Shown here: piece after piece, positions 17,206 through 25,910 of the stretch | Layout of the letters: every line of letters starts with the position of its first letter | Position numbering within the stretch: the first letter of the stretch is position 1 | From: Paenibacillus_Z sp042653205 | GTDB lineage: Bacteria > Bacillota > Bacilli > Paenibacillales > Paenibacillaceae | Direction: 5' to 3' | Assembly (NCBI RefSeq): GCF_042653205.1 | Contig: NZ_JBHSHY010000002.1 | Location: 62,001 to 126,000, forward strand | DNA: 64,000 nt | Made by a program: the position numbers and the translations under genes | The notes under the pieces: generated by a model | Databases searched by the model: none | Told to the model about the DNA's origin: nothing | The model's input: only the letters and a program-made list of their open reading frames with translations

Positions 17206-18231
17206 ATGGGGATCTGCAGCAGGAAGGTGAACGCGCTGGATGCCGTTTATATCGACGTCTTGTTTCTGGTGAACCTGTTGATCGACGGTTCCAATTTGCT
17301 GCTGACGGCCTGGGTGCGAAGCATCCGGGCCAACTGGTGGCGGGTGCTGCTCGCCGCCGGCGTCGGTTCCTTGTATGCCGTCATGATCGTGTTTCCGCCG
17401 CTGTCGTTTCTGTTTACGATCGTCGTCAAGCTTCTGCTGTCCGTGGCGATGCTGCTGATCGCCTTCGGCTTTGGAAGCGTTCAGCATTTCGTCCGTCTAA
17501 TCGGCGCGTTCTACGGCGTCAATTTCGCGGCTGCCGGCGCGGTGCTCGGCTTCCACTATTTGTTCATGAACAGCTCGAACCGGCTGTGGAAGACCGTCGT
17601 GTACGTGAATGGCAAACCCAGTTTCATGCTGAGCACGACGATGGTCTTTGTCCTGTGCATCGTGGTGGTCGGCTATTATATTTACCGTTCGGTATTGACG
17701 CAGCGTCGGGAACGCGCATTGGTCACAACCCATCTCGCGGAGGTGAGGGTGAGAATCGACGACCTGGAGCATCGCTGTGTGGGCCTGATCGATACGGGCA
17801 ATCAGCTTTACGAACCGCTGACCCGCACGCCGGTCATGGTCATGGAAGCCTCGATTTGGCAGGATGCGCTTCCGGCCTCCTGGCTTCGGCATATCCGGGA
17901 AGCGAAGGTAGATCAGCTCGTCGCGGGCATGACGGAGCATGAGCCTTTCGCGTGGCAGGATCGGCTGCGGCTCGTGCCTTACCGGGGCGTGAATCGCGGG
18001 GCGCAGTTTATGCTGGCGATCAAGCCGGATCTGGTCATCGTGGAGCGGGAAGGGGACGTGTTTCAGTCCAAAAAAGTTCTGATCGGCTTAGATGCCGGCA
18101 AGCTCGTGGCCGACGGAACGTACAGGGCGATTATCCATCCGTCACTTCTTCAAGATCGTACCGTCACGACCGATTCAATTCACAGTACTTCGGGAAGGGA
18201 TGGAGCAGCATGCTCGTCAAATGGAAATTAA
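17206..18231 (+). CDS. spoIIGA: Sporulation sigma-E processing peptidase SpoIIGA
   Basis: Membrane-embedded aspartic protease of 341 aa that removes the pro-sequence from sigma-E in the mother cell. Five hydrophobic segments occupy roughly residues 10-165. The cytoplasmic domain has the protease motif LIDTGNQLYEPLT with catalytic Asp196. Start choice is uncertain: ATG 17206 has GAGGAA upstream, but an AGGAAGG element within the frame could serve GTG 17227 or CTG 17239, which would start nearer to the typical SpoIIGA N-terminus. The 3' end overlaps sigE by 22 bases, pairing the protease with its substrate. Confidence 0.92.
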   Translation: MGICSRKVNALDAVYIDVLFLVNLLIDGSNLLLTAWVRSIRANWWRVLLAAGVGSLYAVMIVFPPLSFLFTIVVKLLLSVAMLLIAFGFGSVQHFVRLIGAFYGVNFAAAGAVLGFHYLFMNSSNRLWKTVVYVNGKPSFMLSTTMVFVLCIVVVGYYIYRSVLTQRRERALVTTHLAEVRVRIDDLEHRCVGLIDTGNQLYEPLTRTPVMVMEASIWQDALPASWLRHIREAKVDQLVAGMTEHEPFAWQDRLRLVPYRGVNRGAQFMLAIKPDLVIVEREGDVFQSKKVLIGLDAGKLVADGTYRAIIHPSLLQDRTVTTDSIHSTSGRDGAACSSNGN

Positions 18232-18932
18232 TCCTGCAGTTATATTATTATCGCGTTTTGTTTTTATTCGGCCTGAAGAGTGAGGAAATTTATTATATCG
18301 GCGGAAGTGAGGCGCTGCCGCCGCCGCTCACCCGCGAAGAAGAAGAATATTTGCTCGAGAAGCTGCCCTCCGGGGATTCCGCCATCCGGGCCATGCTCAT
18401 CGAACGCAACCTGCGGCTCGTCGTCTACATCGCCCGGAAATTCGAGAATACCGGCATCCATATCGAGGACCTGGTGTCCATCGGGGCCATCGGCCTCATC
18501 AAAGCGGTCAATACATTCGACCCGGAGAAGAAAATCAAGCTGGCGACCTACGCCTCGCGGTGCATCGAGAACGAAATTCTCATGTACCTTCGGCGCAACA
18601 GCAAGACGCGTACGGAAGTATCGTTCGACGAGCCGTTGAACATCGACTGGGACGGCAACGAGCTGCTGCTCTCGGACGTCCTCGGCACTGAGAACGACAC
18701 GATCTATCGGAACATCGAGGAGCAGGTGGACCGCAAGCTGCTGCACAAGGCGCTCGACAAGCTGACCGAGCGGGAACGGATCATCATGGAGCTGCGGTTC
18801 GGCTTGGCGGACGGGGAGGAGAAGACGCAGAAGGACGTCGCCGATCTGCTCGGCATCTCCCAGTCGTACATCTCCCGCCTGGAGAAACGCATCATCAAGC
18901 GGCTCCGCAAGGAGTTCAACAAAATGGTCTAA
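18210..18932 (+). CDS. sigE: RNA polymerase sporulation sigma factor E (pro-sigma-E)
   Basis: Mother-cell sigma factor of 240 aa, nearly collinear with B. subtilis SigE. An amphipathic N-terminal pro-sequence of about 27 residues (MLVKWKLILQLYYYRVLFLF...) precedes the conserved EEIYYIGGSEALPPPL junction where SpoIIGA cuts. Region 2 (LVSIGAIGLIKAVNTF) and the region-4 helix-turn-helix (ISQSYISRLEKRIIKRL) follow. ATG 18210 lies inside the end of spoIIGA, with GGGAAGGGA upstream, suggesting coupled translation. Confidence 0.97.
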   Translation: MLVKWKLILQLYYYRVLFLFGLKSEEIYYIGGSEALPPPLTREEEEYLLEKLPSGDSAIRAMLIERNLRLVVYIARKFENTGIHIEDLVSIGAIGLIKAVNTFDPEKKIKLATYASRCIENEILMYLRRNSKTRTEVSFDEPLNIDWDGNELLLSDVLGTENDTIYRNIEEQVDRKLLHKALDKLTERERIIMELRFGLADGEEKTQKDVADLLGISQSYISRLEKRIIKRLRKEFNKMV

Positions 18933-18947
18933 TCGGCGATCGGCGAA

Positions 18948-18988
18948 CGCCCGCAGTCCCGGATTGACGGGAGCTGCGGGCGTTTTTT
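18948..18988 (+). terminator. Terminator after sigE
   Basis: A 9-bp GC stem (18948-18956 with 18974-18982) is extended by an inner 5-bp stem with one bulged G, followed by six T. It separates spoIIG from the inserted GntR/ABC operon. Confidence 0.9.
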
Positions 18989-19020
18989 CGTACAAGAGGA
19001 TAAAATCTACAGCGGGAGGA

Positions 19021-19049
19021 TTGACGGTTTGGTGTATTACGGGTATAGT
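19021..19049 (+). promoter_or_regulatory. Sigma-A promoter of the GntR/ABC operon
   Basis: TTGACG (19021-19026), a 17-bp spacer and TATAGT (19044-19049) give a near-consensus promoter. Both half-sites of the first operator fall in or next to the spacer and -10 element, so repressor binding should exclude RNA polymerase. Confidence 0.8.
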
Positions 19050-19080
19050 ACACATAGAGTGTATGAACTACATAGTACAC
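19032..19080 (+). promoter_or_regulatory. Two tandem GntR (YtrA-type) operators
   Basis: Two inverted repeats have identical architecture GTGTA-N12-TACAC at 19032-19053 and 19059-19080, 27 bp apart centre to centre. Both share ATAGTACACA at the right half. YtrA-type GntR regulators are known to bind AGTGTA/TACACT-like dyads. With the regulator gene directly downstream, autorepression is the obvious reading. Confidence 0.7.
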
Positions 19081-19125
19081 ACACCAATATCAGGAAAGTT
19101 ACGAGCGGCAAGGGGGGATCAACCG

Positions 19126-19527
19126 TTGGAAGTGAAGTTCAATAACCGCGACCCCGTCTACATGCAGGTGGTCCGGTATTTCAAGGAAGAAATCGCGACG
19201 GGCCGCCTGGCGAGCGGGCAGGTCATTCCCTCGCGCAGGGAGCTGGCGGGCACGCTGCGGATCAACCCCAATACGGCGCAGAAGGCGTACAAGGAAATGG
19301 AGGAACAAGGCTTGATCGTTACGGAAGGAAATTCCCCGAGCCGCATCACGTCGGACGAACGGGTGCTGCGGTCGATAAGAGGCGAGCTCATCGCGGATGC
19401 GGTCGACGCGTTCGTCGCTTCCATCCAGAACATTCGCGTTCCGGTCGACGAGCTGCTTGCGATCGTCAAGCTCCGGGTCGAGGACAGCTACGCGAAGCAA
19501 GACGGGGAGGGAAACGCGCATGATTGA
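19126..19527 (+). CDS. GntR-family regulator, YtrA subfamily
   Basis: Protein of 133 aa, the usual length of YtrA-type GntR repressors. An N-terminal winged helix (PVYMQVVRYFKEEI, then IPSRRELAGTLRINPNTAQKAYKEME) is followed by a short alpha-helical dimerisation tail and no large ligand domain. The start is TTG 19126 with AAGGGGGG upstream; earlier in-frame codons would run through the operator region. Its last 8 bases overlap the ATPase gene. By analogy with ytrA it should repress its own operon, responding to an unknown, possibly envelope-related, signal. Confidence 0.9.
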   Translation: MEVKFNNRDPVYMQVVRYFKEEIATGRLASGQVIPSRRELAGTLRINPNTAQKAYKEMEEQGLIVTEGNSPSRITSDERVLRSIRGELIADAVDAFVASIQNIRVPVDELLAIVKLRVEDSYAKQDGEGNAHD

Positions 19528-20209
19528 GGTCAGGAGCATCCGCAAGCGGTTCGGCCGCAAGCACGTGCTGAAGGACGTGTCCTTCACGGCGGAGAAGGGG
19601 CAGATCACCTGCCTGATCGGCATTAACGGCGTCGGCAAATCGACGGTGCTGAAGGCGATCATGGGCTTGACGCCGGTATCCGATGGAATGATCCGGATCG
19701 ACGGGCAGCCGGTCTCGAGCCGCCTGTACGAACGGATCACGTTCATCCCTGATGCCATCATGATGCCGCCCGGCATGACGGTCGACAGCTGCATGCGGTT
19801 CATGGCGGATTATTACGCCAGCTGGAACGCGAAGCGCGCCGAGGAGCTTAAGGGCTTCTTCAGACTGAACGGCCGCGACCGGGTCGGCGAGCTGTCGAAG
19901 GGCAACGCCGCCAAGCTCAACCTGCTGCTCGGCCTGGCGCTCGACGTCGATTACGTGCTGATGGACGAGCCGTTTTCCGGCATCGACATGTTCAGCCGGG
20001 AGCAGATCGCGGCCGTGTTCACGAGCCACTTGATCGAGGACCGCGGCGTCATCATCACGACGCACGAGATCAACGACATCGAGCATCTGATCGACAAGGT
20101 CGTCCTGCTCGAGGACGGCGTCGTGCGCCGGGAGTTCGATGCCGAAACCGTTCGGCAGGAGGAAGGAAAGTCCGTCATGGACGTGATGAGAGAGGTGTAT
20201 AGCGGATGA
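19520..20209 (+). CDS. ABC transporter ATP-binding protein (YtrB-like)
   Basis: ATPase of 229 aa with Walker A GINGVGKST (34-42), signature-like LSKGNAAKL in place of LSGGQ, Walker B YVLMDEPFSGID and switch His in TTHEIND. Such a degenerate signature is common in the small ABC-2 ATPases found beside YtrA-type regulators. ATG 19520, preceded by GGAGGG, overlaps the regulator gene by 8 bases, and its end overlaps the permease start by 4 bases (ATGA). Confidence 0.9.
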   Translation: MIEVRSIRKRFGRKHVLKDVSFTAEKGQITCLIGINGVGKSTVLKAIMGLTPVSDGMIRIDGQPVSSRLYERITFIPDAIMMPPGMTVDSCMRFMADYYASWNAKRAEELKGFFRLNGRDRVGELSKGNAAKLNLLLGLALDVDYVLMDEPFSGIDMFSREQIAAVFTSHLIEDRGVIITTHEINDIEHLIDKVVLLEDGVVRREFDAETVRQEEGKSVMDVMREVYSG

Positions 20210-21042
20210 ATCGGTATTTGAAGCTCGTCCATTGGGAAATGATGCGGTTTTGGAAACTGCTGGCGGGGATGGCCGCGCTGACGGCGATCGTCCAGTGTGC
20301 GGGGATAATCCGCGAAGCGAACCATTACAGCAATGAAGTGGATTATCACATTCGTACGAGCAACAGCACGCTGGGCGCGTTCGTGCAGGCGAACGGCAAA
20401 TATTCGTTCCTCGACGCCCTCACTCAGACTGGCATGTGGATCTACGGGCCGATCGCGCTGTGCGCCGGCATCCTCGCGCTCTACGTCTTCATGATCTGGT
20501 ATAAAGAATGGTACGGCAAAAACGTCTTCGTCTATCGCCTCCTCATGCTGCCGACCGCGCGCCGCAACATCTACTTCGCCAAGCTGACGGCCATTTTGCT
20601 GTTCGTGCTCGCGCTCGTCGGCCTGCAGCTCGCGCTGCTGCCGCTCGAGAACCGCTTGTTCGTATCCGTCGGAGGTACGGCGCTGTTCGAGCCCTCCGGG
20701 GTGTTCGACATCGTGCGCGGAGCTTCGCTGACGCTGTTCATCCCGGGGACGTTCACGGATTTTCTGTTCCTATACGGCATCGGCGCCGTCGCCGTGCTCG
20801 TGTGCTTCACGGCAGTGCTGCTGGAGCGCAGCTACCGGTTGAAAGGCTTGGCCGCGGCGGTCCTGTACGTCGCCGGCGCGTGCCTCTTTCTGTTGCTGCC
20901 CTACCTCGTGCTCGGCAGCAGGATCGACACGTACTTGTATCCGGTGGAGTTTTACGGCATCGAGCTCGTTCTGCTCGCGATCGTCGCCGCGGTTACGGTG
21001 TGGCTCGGACTGCATCTCATCACCAAGAAGGTTTCGGTATAG
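20206..21042 (+). CDS. ABC transporter permease, putative
   Basis: Protein of 278 aa with six predicted membrane segments (about residues 20-37, 80-101, 125-147, 183-206, 213-236, 247-268). There is an extracytoplasmic loop between the first two and a positively charged cytoplasmic loop (LPTARRNIYFAK) typical of ABC-2 permeases. Overlap with the ATPase gene makes it the membrane partner. I recognise no named family member, and the substrate is unknown. Confidence 0.75.
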   Translation: MNRYLKLVHWEMMRFWKLLAGMAALTAIVQCAGIIREANHYSNEVDYHIRTSNSTLGAFVQANGKYSFLDALTQTGMWIYGPIALCAGILALYVFMIWYKEWYGKNVFVYRLLMLPTARRNIYFAKLTAILLFVLALVGLQLALLPLENRLFVSVGGTALFEPSGVFDIVRGASLTLFIPGTFTDFLFLYGIGAVAVLVCFTAVLLERSYRLKGLAAAVLYVAGACLFLLLPYLVLGSRIDTYLYPVEFYGIELVLLAIVAAVTVWLGLHLITKKVSV

Positions 21043-21053
21043 GGGGCGTATCC

Positions 21054-22286
21054 ATGAGAAGATATTGGTTATCCATCGCGCTTCCGGTGTTCGTCGCTGC
21101 GAGCATCGGGACGTACTACGTCGGCGCCGCCACGCGGGACATGCCGGATTTCCGCATCGAGACCGTTGCGGGCGATCCGAAGGAAGCGGCGAAGCTGATC
21201 CTGAAGGCCGATACCCGGATCGGCGACGAGAAGTATCACCGGGTCGAGATCGGCACGAACGGTTCGGTTTACAATGAACGGCGGTCGTTTCTGGCGCAGC
21301 TGGACAATGATTTCACCGATAACAGCCCAGATCTGGTCCGGCTGAAGAAGGAGCACCGCGGCTTCATGCGGGGCAAACTCAGCACGAACGGTTTCTACGC
21401 AGGCGACGAGGCGATCATCTACGCGGATGCGAGGCCCAAGGAGACGAATCCCGCTTCGGGCTTGAGCGACTATTCGATCGCGGTCGCCGCGCTGGATCTG
21501 AAGACCGGCAAGAAAACGCATTTCGACGCGATCATGCCGGGCAAGCAGCAATATTCGTACCTGTACGTCTACGACGTGCAAATGCTCGACGGCCAGGCGA
21601 AGCTGCTGGTTCAGCTGTCGAAAGACAGGGGGTTCGGCCAACTCGGCATGATGACGGAAATTCATCTGCTCACGGTCGATCTGGACAATGAAGGCATCGC
21701 CGGCGACATGACGGTCGCCGCGGATGCCGACCAAGGCGCCGGCAAGCGGGAGCAGTATGCGATCCACGCTACGAGCGAGGGCGCCGCCTCACCCTCCGGC
21801 TACGCGCTCTTGTCCGGAAGTAACGTTCAAGCAGGGAAAGACAAGGACGGCACGTATACGGAGCGTACGCTCGCTTCGCAGGTCCTCGTGCTCGATTACA
21901 AGACGGGCAAGCTGACGCCGGTTCCCGCGGAGGGCGGGGACGAAGCGAACACGGCCCGCATGCTGTCCGGCGGCAAGCTGATCACGATCAAGAAGGCGGC
22001 CGGCAAGCTGACGCTGCGCAGCGACGACTTGGCGAGCAACGAACGGGGCGAGACGTACGACGTTCCACTCGACCTGGCAGCCGCGAATTCGTCCATGCAG
22101 CGCTTCATCTACGGCGGCCGGCTCTACGTGCTGAACCGCGTGAACGCGGACGGCGAGATTCTAGTCGTCAACCTCGCCGACGGGAAGGTGACGTACAGGG
22201 GCAAGCTGACTGTCGACGGCACGCCCGAGCGGCAGCGGGAGCTGCTCCAGCCGATGACGCTGTACAGCTTCGGCCTCGAATCCTGA
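21054..22286 (+). CDS. Membrane-anchored extracytoplasmic protein of the GntR/ABC operon
   Basis: Protein of 410 aa with one N-terminal hydrophobic helix (about 5-25, WLSIALPVFVAASIGTYYVG) that may be an uncleaved anchor, then a soluble domain. The domain has repeated stretches of alternating hydrophobic residues (VLDYKTGKLTPV, VVNLADGKVTYRG, AALDLKTGKKTHF) that suggest beta-propeller-like blades. I do not recognise a family. ATG 21054 has AGGGGGCG upstream and lies 11 bases after the permease, so it is probably an accessory subunit of that transporter. Confidence 0.75.
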   Translation: MRRYWLSIALPVFVAASIGTYYVGAATRDMPDFRIETVAGDPKEAAKLILKADTRIGDEKYHRVEIGTNGSVYNERRSFLAQLDNDFTDNSPDLVRLKKEHRGFMRGKLSTNGFYAGDEAIIYADARPKETNPASGLSDYSIAVAALDLKTGKKTHFDAIMPGKQQYSYLYVYDVQMLDGQAKLLVQLSKDRGFGQLGMMTEIHLLTVDLDNEGIAGDMTVAADADQGAGKREQYAIHATSEGAASPSGYALLSGSNVQAGKDKDGTYTERTLASQVLVLDYKTGKLTPVPAEGGDEANTARMLSGGKLITIKKAAGKLTLRSDDLASNERGETYDVPLDLAAANSSMQRFIYGGRLYVLNRVNADGEILVVNLADGKVTYRGKLTVDGTPERQRELLQPMTLYSFGLES

Positions 22287-22318
22287 CGCGCCCCAGACTT
22301 CGTTCGGCGCGGTTTGCG

Positions 22319-22354
22319 CAAGCCTCCGGCAGCCCGCCGGGGGCTTGTTTTTTT
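22319..22354 (+). terminator. Terminator of the GntR/ABC operon
   Basis: A 12-bp stem (22319-22330 with 22336-22347, one G-U pair) and 5-nt loop are followed by seven T. It isolates sigG from read-through. Confidence 0.92.
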
Positions 22355-22464
22355 ATCCGGTTTATGCTGGTCGGGACGGGCTTCTTCTTCTGTTTCGCGG
22401 GGGAATAAATTGGGGGTCCGGGGAGATACTGAACATTAATGTTTCTCCTTGGGAGGTAATCACG

Positions 22465-23247
22465 TTGACCCGAAATAAAGTCGAGATCTGTGGAGTGGAT
22501 ACCGCTAAACTGCCTGTCCTCACGAATGCCGAAATGCGCGAGCTTTTCACGGCATTGCAAACGCAAAACGAATGGGCAGCCAGAGAGAAATTAGTCAATG
22601 GCAATTTGAGGCTTGTGCTCAGCGTGATACAACGGTTCAACAACCGCGGGGAATTCGTCGACGATCTCTTCCAAGTCGGCTGCATCGGCCTCATGAAAGC
22701 AATCGACAATTTCGATCTCAGCCAGAACGTGAAGTTTTCGACGTACGCGGTTCCGATGATCATCGGCGAGATACGCCGCTACCTCCGGGATAACAATCCC
22801 ATCCGCGTGTCGCGCAGCTTGCGGGACATCGCGTACAAGGCGCTGCAGGTCCGGGACACCCTGACGAACAAAAATTCGCGGGAACCGACGATATTCGAAA
22901 TTTCCGAGGCGCTGAACGTTCCCAAAGAAGACGTCGTGTTCGCGCTCGATGCCATCCAAGACCCGGTATCGCTGTTCGAACCGATCTATCACGACGGCGG
23001 AGATCCGATCTACGTCATGGACCAAATCAGCGACGATAAGAACAAGGACGTCTCCTGGATCGAGGAAATCGCCCTCCGGGAAGCGATGCACAAACTGAAC
23101 GAACGCGAGAAGATGATTCTCTCGATGCGCTTCTTCGAAGGCAAGACCCAAATGGAAGTCGCCGACGAAATCGGCATTTCGCAAGCGCAAGTCTCCCGGC
23201 TCGAGAAATCGGCCATCCAGCAAATGCAAAAGCACGTCAAAACCTGA
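22465..23247 (+). CDS. sigG: RNA polymerase sporulation sigma factor G
   Basis: Late forespore sigma factor of 260 aa, nearly collinear with B. subtilis SigG from its first residues (RNKVEICGVDT). Region 2 has LRLVLSVIQRFNNRGE and DDLFQVGCIGLMKAIDNFD; region 4 ends in ISQAQVSRLEKSAIQQM. The start is TTG 22465 behind GGGAGGT (22451-22457). I looked for sigma-F/sigma-G promoter elements in 22380-22440 and found only a poor match. In Bacillus it follows sigE directly; here an unrelated operon lies between. Confidence 0.97.
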   Translation: MTRNKVEICGVDTAKLPVLTNAEMRELFTALQTQNEWAAREKLVNGNLRLVLSVIQRFNNRGEFVDDLFQVGCIGLMKAIDNFDLSQNVKFSTYAVPMIIGEIRRYLRDNNPIRVSRSLRDIAYKALQVRDTLTNKNSREPTIFEISEALNVPKEDVVFALDAIQDPVSLFEPIYHDGGDPIYVMDQISDDKNKDVSWIEEIALREAMHKLNEREKMILSMRFFEGKTQMEVADEIGISQAQVSRLEKSAIQQMQKHVKT

Positions 23248-23270
23248 GCTTTTTCCAATCGCACACGACA

Positions 23271-23295
23271 ACGGCGCCCCCGCGCCGTTTTTTTT
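23271..23295 (+). terminator. Terminator after sigG
   Basis: A 7-bp stem ACGGCGC/GCGCCGT with a 4-nt loop is followed by eight T. Confidence 0.9.
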
Positions 23296-23454
23296 ATGGA
23301 GCCGGGCTGGAAGGCTTGACAGCGGCGCTCTATCCTATTACGACGCCGCGGCGCGATATTTCCTGCCAAGCAGGACATTTTGCCGGGCGGGCACATATAC
23401 TGAAAGCATAGGCCTGTTTGGCATCAGTCCTGCGGGAAGCGTGGTGAACGGAAG

Positions 23455-23730
23455 ATGAAAATATCCGATTTTCAAACAAAGGACGTTATCAATATCGTAG
23501 ACGGGCGCAAGCTCGGGCAGATCAGCGACTTGGAGCTGGATCTGCGCCAGGGGCGGATCGATTCCATCGTCGTGCCGAGCTATTCTCGATTCTTCGGCAT
23601 GTTCGGCAACGGCACGGACGTCATCATCCCGTGGCGCAACATCGTGAAGATCGGCACGGACGTCGTGCTCGTGCGCATCGACGACGCGAAGGTCTACCGG
23701 ACGGAGGAAGACGACGTCGGGGTCCGCTGA
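23455..23730 (+). CDS. ylmC: YlmC/YmxH-family PRC-barrel protein
   Basis: Small sporulation-associated protein of 91 aa with a PRC-barrel fold (DVINIVDGRKLGQISDLELD, then VIIPWRNIVKIGTDVVLVR). Its role is unknown in Bacillus, but it is conserved next to sigG and the ylm genes. Upstream, CATATACT (23394-23401) with GGACATT 14 bp before it is a moderate match to a sigma-E promoter (12 of 15 positions), which would fit a sporulation role. Confidence 0.88.
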   Translation: MKISDFQTKDVINIVDGRKLGQISDLELDLRQGRIDSIVVPSYSRFFGMFGNGTDVIIPWRNIVKIGTDVVLVRIDDAKVYRTEEDDVGVR

Positions 23731-23826
23731 AGGCGGGCAGCGGAGGATCGCGCATCCGGGCGGGCGCGCCGGCGCTCGCGCGGAGGGCGGCCGCATGGTA
23801 CACTAAGGCAGAGGTGAAGCCAAACG

Positions 23827-24678
23827 ATGGAACCATTTGTGAAGCGCGAGGCGAAGGGTCCTTCGCTTTTTTTATTGCCGCATTGGAGCGAGCGGTACAC
23901 CGGCGTCACGGCCGGATTCACGGGCCGGGAGGGCGGAGTCAGCGCGGAGCCCTGGACGTCGCTGAACTGCGGCCTGCACGTCGGCGACGCCGACGCCGAC
24001 GTCGTCGCGAACCGCAGCAGGCTGGCCGAGGCGATCGGCTGGCCGTTCGAAGCGTGGACCTGCGCGGAGCAGGTGCACGGAGACCGAGTGCTCGTCGTCG
24101 GCAAGAACGACCGCGGCAAGGGGCGCGAGAGCCGGAGCACGGCGGTCGGCGACGCCGACGCCATGATCACGGACGCGCGCGGCGTGCTGCTGACATCGTT
24201 TTACGCGGATTGCGTGCCGCTCTATTTTTTCGACTCTGTCAAGGGCGTCGTCGCGCTGGCGCATGCCGGCTGGAAGGGCACGGTGCTGGAGATCGCGCGC
24301 AGGACGGTCGAGGCGATGACGGCGAATTTCGGCTGCGTCCCCGCGGATGTTGAAGCCGCGATCGGACCGTCGATCGGCCTGTGCTGCTACGAAGTGAATG
24401 AAATCGTGCTCGACCGGGTAATCCCCCTTATGGAGCGATTGGGTCTGGGGAGCGACGGACTGGTAGCGCCGACCGAAAACGGAAAGGCCCGGATAAACTT
24501 GAAAGAATTGAACCGACAGATTATGATAAAAGCAGGAATTTTGCCGACTCGTATCGAATGTTCAGAATGGTGCACCGGCTGCTCCACGGATTTGTTCTAT
24601 TCCCATCGGGTGGAGGGCGGCGCGACGGGCAGAATGGTCAGTTGGATCGGCATGGCAGAAGGAGAATTGAAAGCGTGA
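23827..24678 (+). CDS. pgeF: Purine nucleoside phosphorylase / laccase-domain protein YlmD
   Basis: DUF152 (YfiH/YlmD) family, 283 aa. Members have been described as purine nucleoside phosphorylases/adenosine deaminases and as peptidoglycan editing factors. Metal-binding signatures are visible: EQVHGDRV, TSFYADCVPLYF, LAHAGWKGTV and IGPSIGLCCYEV. ATG 23827 has GAGGTGAAG upstream. Its TGA overlaps the GTG start of ylmE. Confidence 0.92.
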   Translation: MEPFVKREAKGPSLFLLPHWSERYTGVTAGFTGREGGVSAEPWTSLNCGLHVGDADADVVANRSRLAEAIGWPFEAWTCAEQVHGDRVLVVGKNDRGKGRESRSTAVGDADAMITDARGVLLTSFYADCVPLYFFDSVKGVVALAHAGWKGTVLEIARRTVEAMTANFGCVPADVEAAIGPSIGLCCYEVNEIVLDRVIPLMERLGLGSDGLVAPTENGKARINLKELNRQIMIKAGILPTRIECSEWCTGCSTDLFYSHRVEGGATGRMVSWIGMAEGELKA

Positions 24679-25397
24679 CATTAGCAGATCGCATTGACGA
24701 GGTCGAACGGCGGCTGGAGGCGGCCTGCGCCAGAAGCGGCCGCGACCGTTCGGACATCGAGGTTATCGCGGTGACCAAATACGTGGACGTCGAACGGACG
24801 CAGGAGGTTCTTCGGCACGGGCTGGTCCACATGGGCGAGAACCGCTGGCAGGACGCGGCGTCCAAGTGGAACGCCATCACGGGCGGCGGCTGGGACGCCG
24901 ACCGGGCGCACGCACCGGCCGGACAAGCCGTCTGGCATTTCATCGGGTCGCTGCAAACGAACAAAGTGAAGGACGTCATCGGGAAGTTTACATACATCCA
25001 TTCGCTCGACCGGCTGTCGCTCGCGCAAGCGATCGAACGGCGGGCCGAGCAGCTAGGCCTCGTCGTTCCCTGCTTCCTGCAGGTAAACGTATCGGGGGAG
25101 GAGAGCAAGCACGGCCTGGCGCCGGAAGCGCTCCTGCCGTTCGCGAAGGAGCTGGCGCCGCTCCGCCATATCAAGCCCCTCGGGCTGATGACGATGGCGC
25201 CGCTGGACGCGGAGGGTGAACAAGCGAGACCCGTCTTTCGGGGGCTCCGGGAATTGCGCGATGAACTGAACGGCAGTTCCGTGCTGGCGGATCCGGTACG
25301 CGGGCTGTCGATGGGCATGTCGGGAGATTTCGAAATTGCCGTCGAGGAAGGGGCCACCTGGCTCCGACTCGGAACCGTATTGGTAGGAAAGAGCTGA
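24675..25397 (+). CDS. ylmE: PLP-binding protein YlmE (YggS family)
   Basis: Fold-type III PLP protein of 240 aa involved in vitamin B6 homeostasis. Lys35 in IAVTKYV is the PLP lysine. Other conserved parts are HMGENRWQDA, WHFIGSLQTNKVK, IHSLDR, and the phosphate-binding SMGMSGDFEIAVEEG with RLGTVLVG. The start is GTG 24675 within the pgeF stop (GTGA), with AAGGAG 10 nt upstream. Confidence 0.94.
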   Translation: MTLADRIDEVERRLEAACARSGRDRSDIEVIAVTKYVDVERTQEVLRHGLVHMGENRWQDAASKWNAITGGGWDADRAHAPAGQAVWHFIGSLQTNKVKDVIGKFTYIHSLDRLSLAQAIERRAEQLGLVVPCFLQVNVSGEESKHGLAPEALLPFAKELAPLRHIKPLGLMTMAPLDAEGEQARPVFRGLRELRDELNGSSVLADPVRGLSMGMSGDFEIAVEEGATWLRLGTVLVGKS

Positions 25398-25456
25398 CGC
25401 CGCGGAGATCCGTCCGGCCGGCGAGCAGCCAATACATACGAAGGAAGGCGATTGAC

Positions 25457-25903
25457 ATGATGAACAAGTTCATGAGTTTTCTCGGACTTCAGGAGGAAGA
25501 AGAGGTCGTACAGCGCGAGCGGGTCGAATCGCACGACGAGCAAGAAGTTGAAACTTCTCCCTTCGAAGCACGTAAAGCTTCTTCGAAGGGCAATAATATC
25601 GTCAGCATCCATTCGCAGAAGAACGTCCGCGTCATATTGAACGAACCGCGCTCCTACGAAGAGGCGCAGGATATCGCGGACCATTTGCGTTCGCGGCGTT
25701 CGGTCGTCGTCAATCTGCAGCGCGTGCGCTCGGATCAGGCCGTGCGCATCGTCGATTTCCTGAGCGGCACGATTTACGCGCTGAACGGCGGCATCTCCAA
25801 ACTGGGGCCTAATATTTTTCTTTGCACGCCGGATACGGTCGAAATTCAAGGTGCGATTTCGGAAATGCTGACTGAAGAGCAAGACTACAATAAAATGAGG
25901 TGA
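25457..25903 (+). CDS. sepF: Cell division protein SepF
   Basis: Protein of 148 aa that binds the FtsZ C-terminus and the membrane and organises FtsZ bundles. The N-terminal amphipathic helix MMNKFMSFLGL anchors to membrane. An acidic linker leads to the conserved core NVRVILNEPRSYEEAQDIAD and VDFLSGTIYALNGGISKLG. AAGGAAGG precedes tandem ATG codons at 25457 and 25460. Confidence 0.95.
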   Translation: MMNKFMSFLGLQEEEEVVQRERVESHDEQEVETSPFEARKASSKGNNIVSIHSQKNVRVILNEPRSYEEAQDIADHLRSRRSVVVNLQRVRSDQAVRIVDFLSGTIYALNGGISKLGPNIFLCTPDTVEIQGAISEMLTEEQDYNKMR

Positions 25904-25910
25904 CCTTGAA

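Noticed and set aside
22403..22430. Sigma-F/G promoter before sigG
   Set aside because: GAATA is present, but no -10 fits at 15 or 18 bp spacing without several mismatches.
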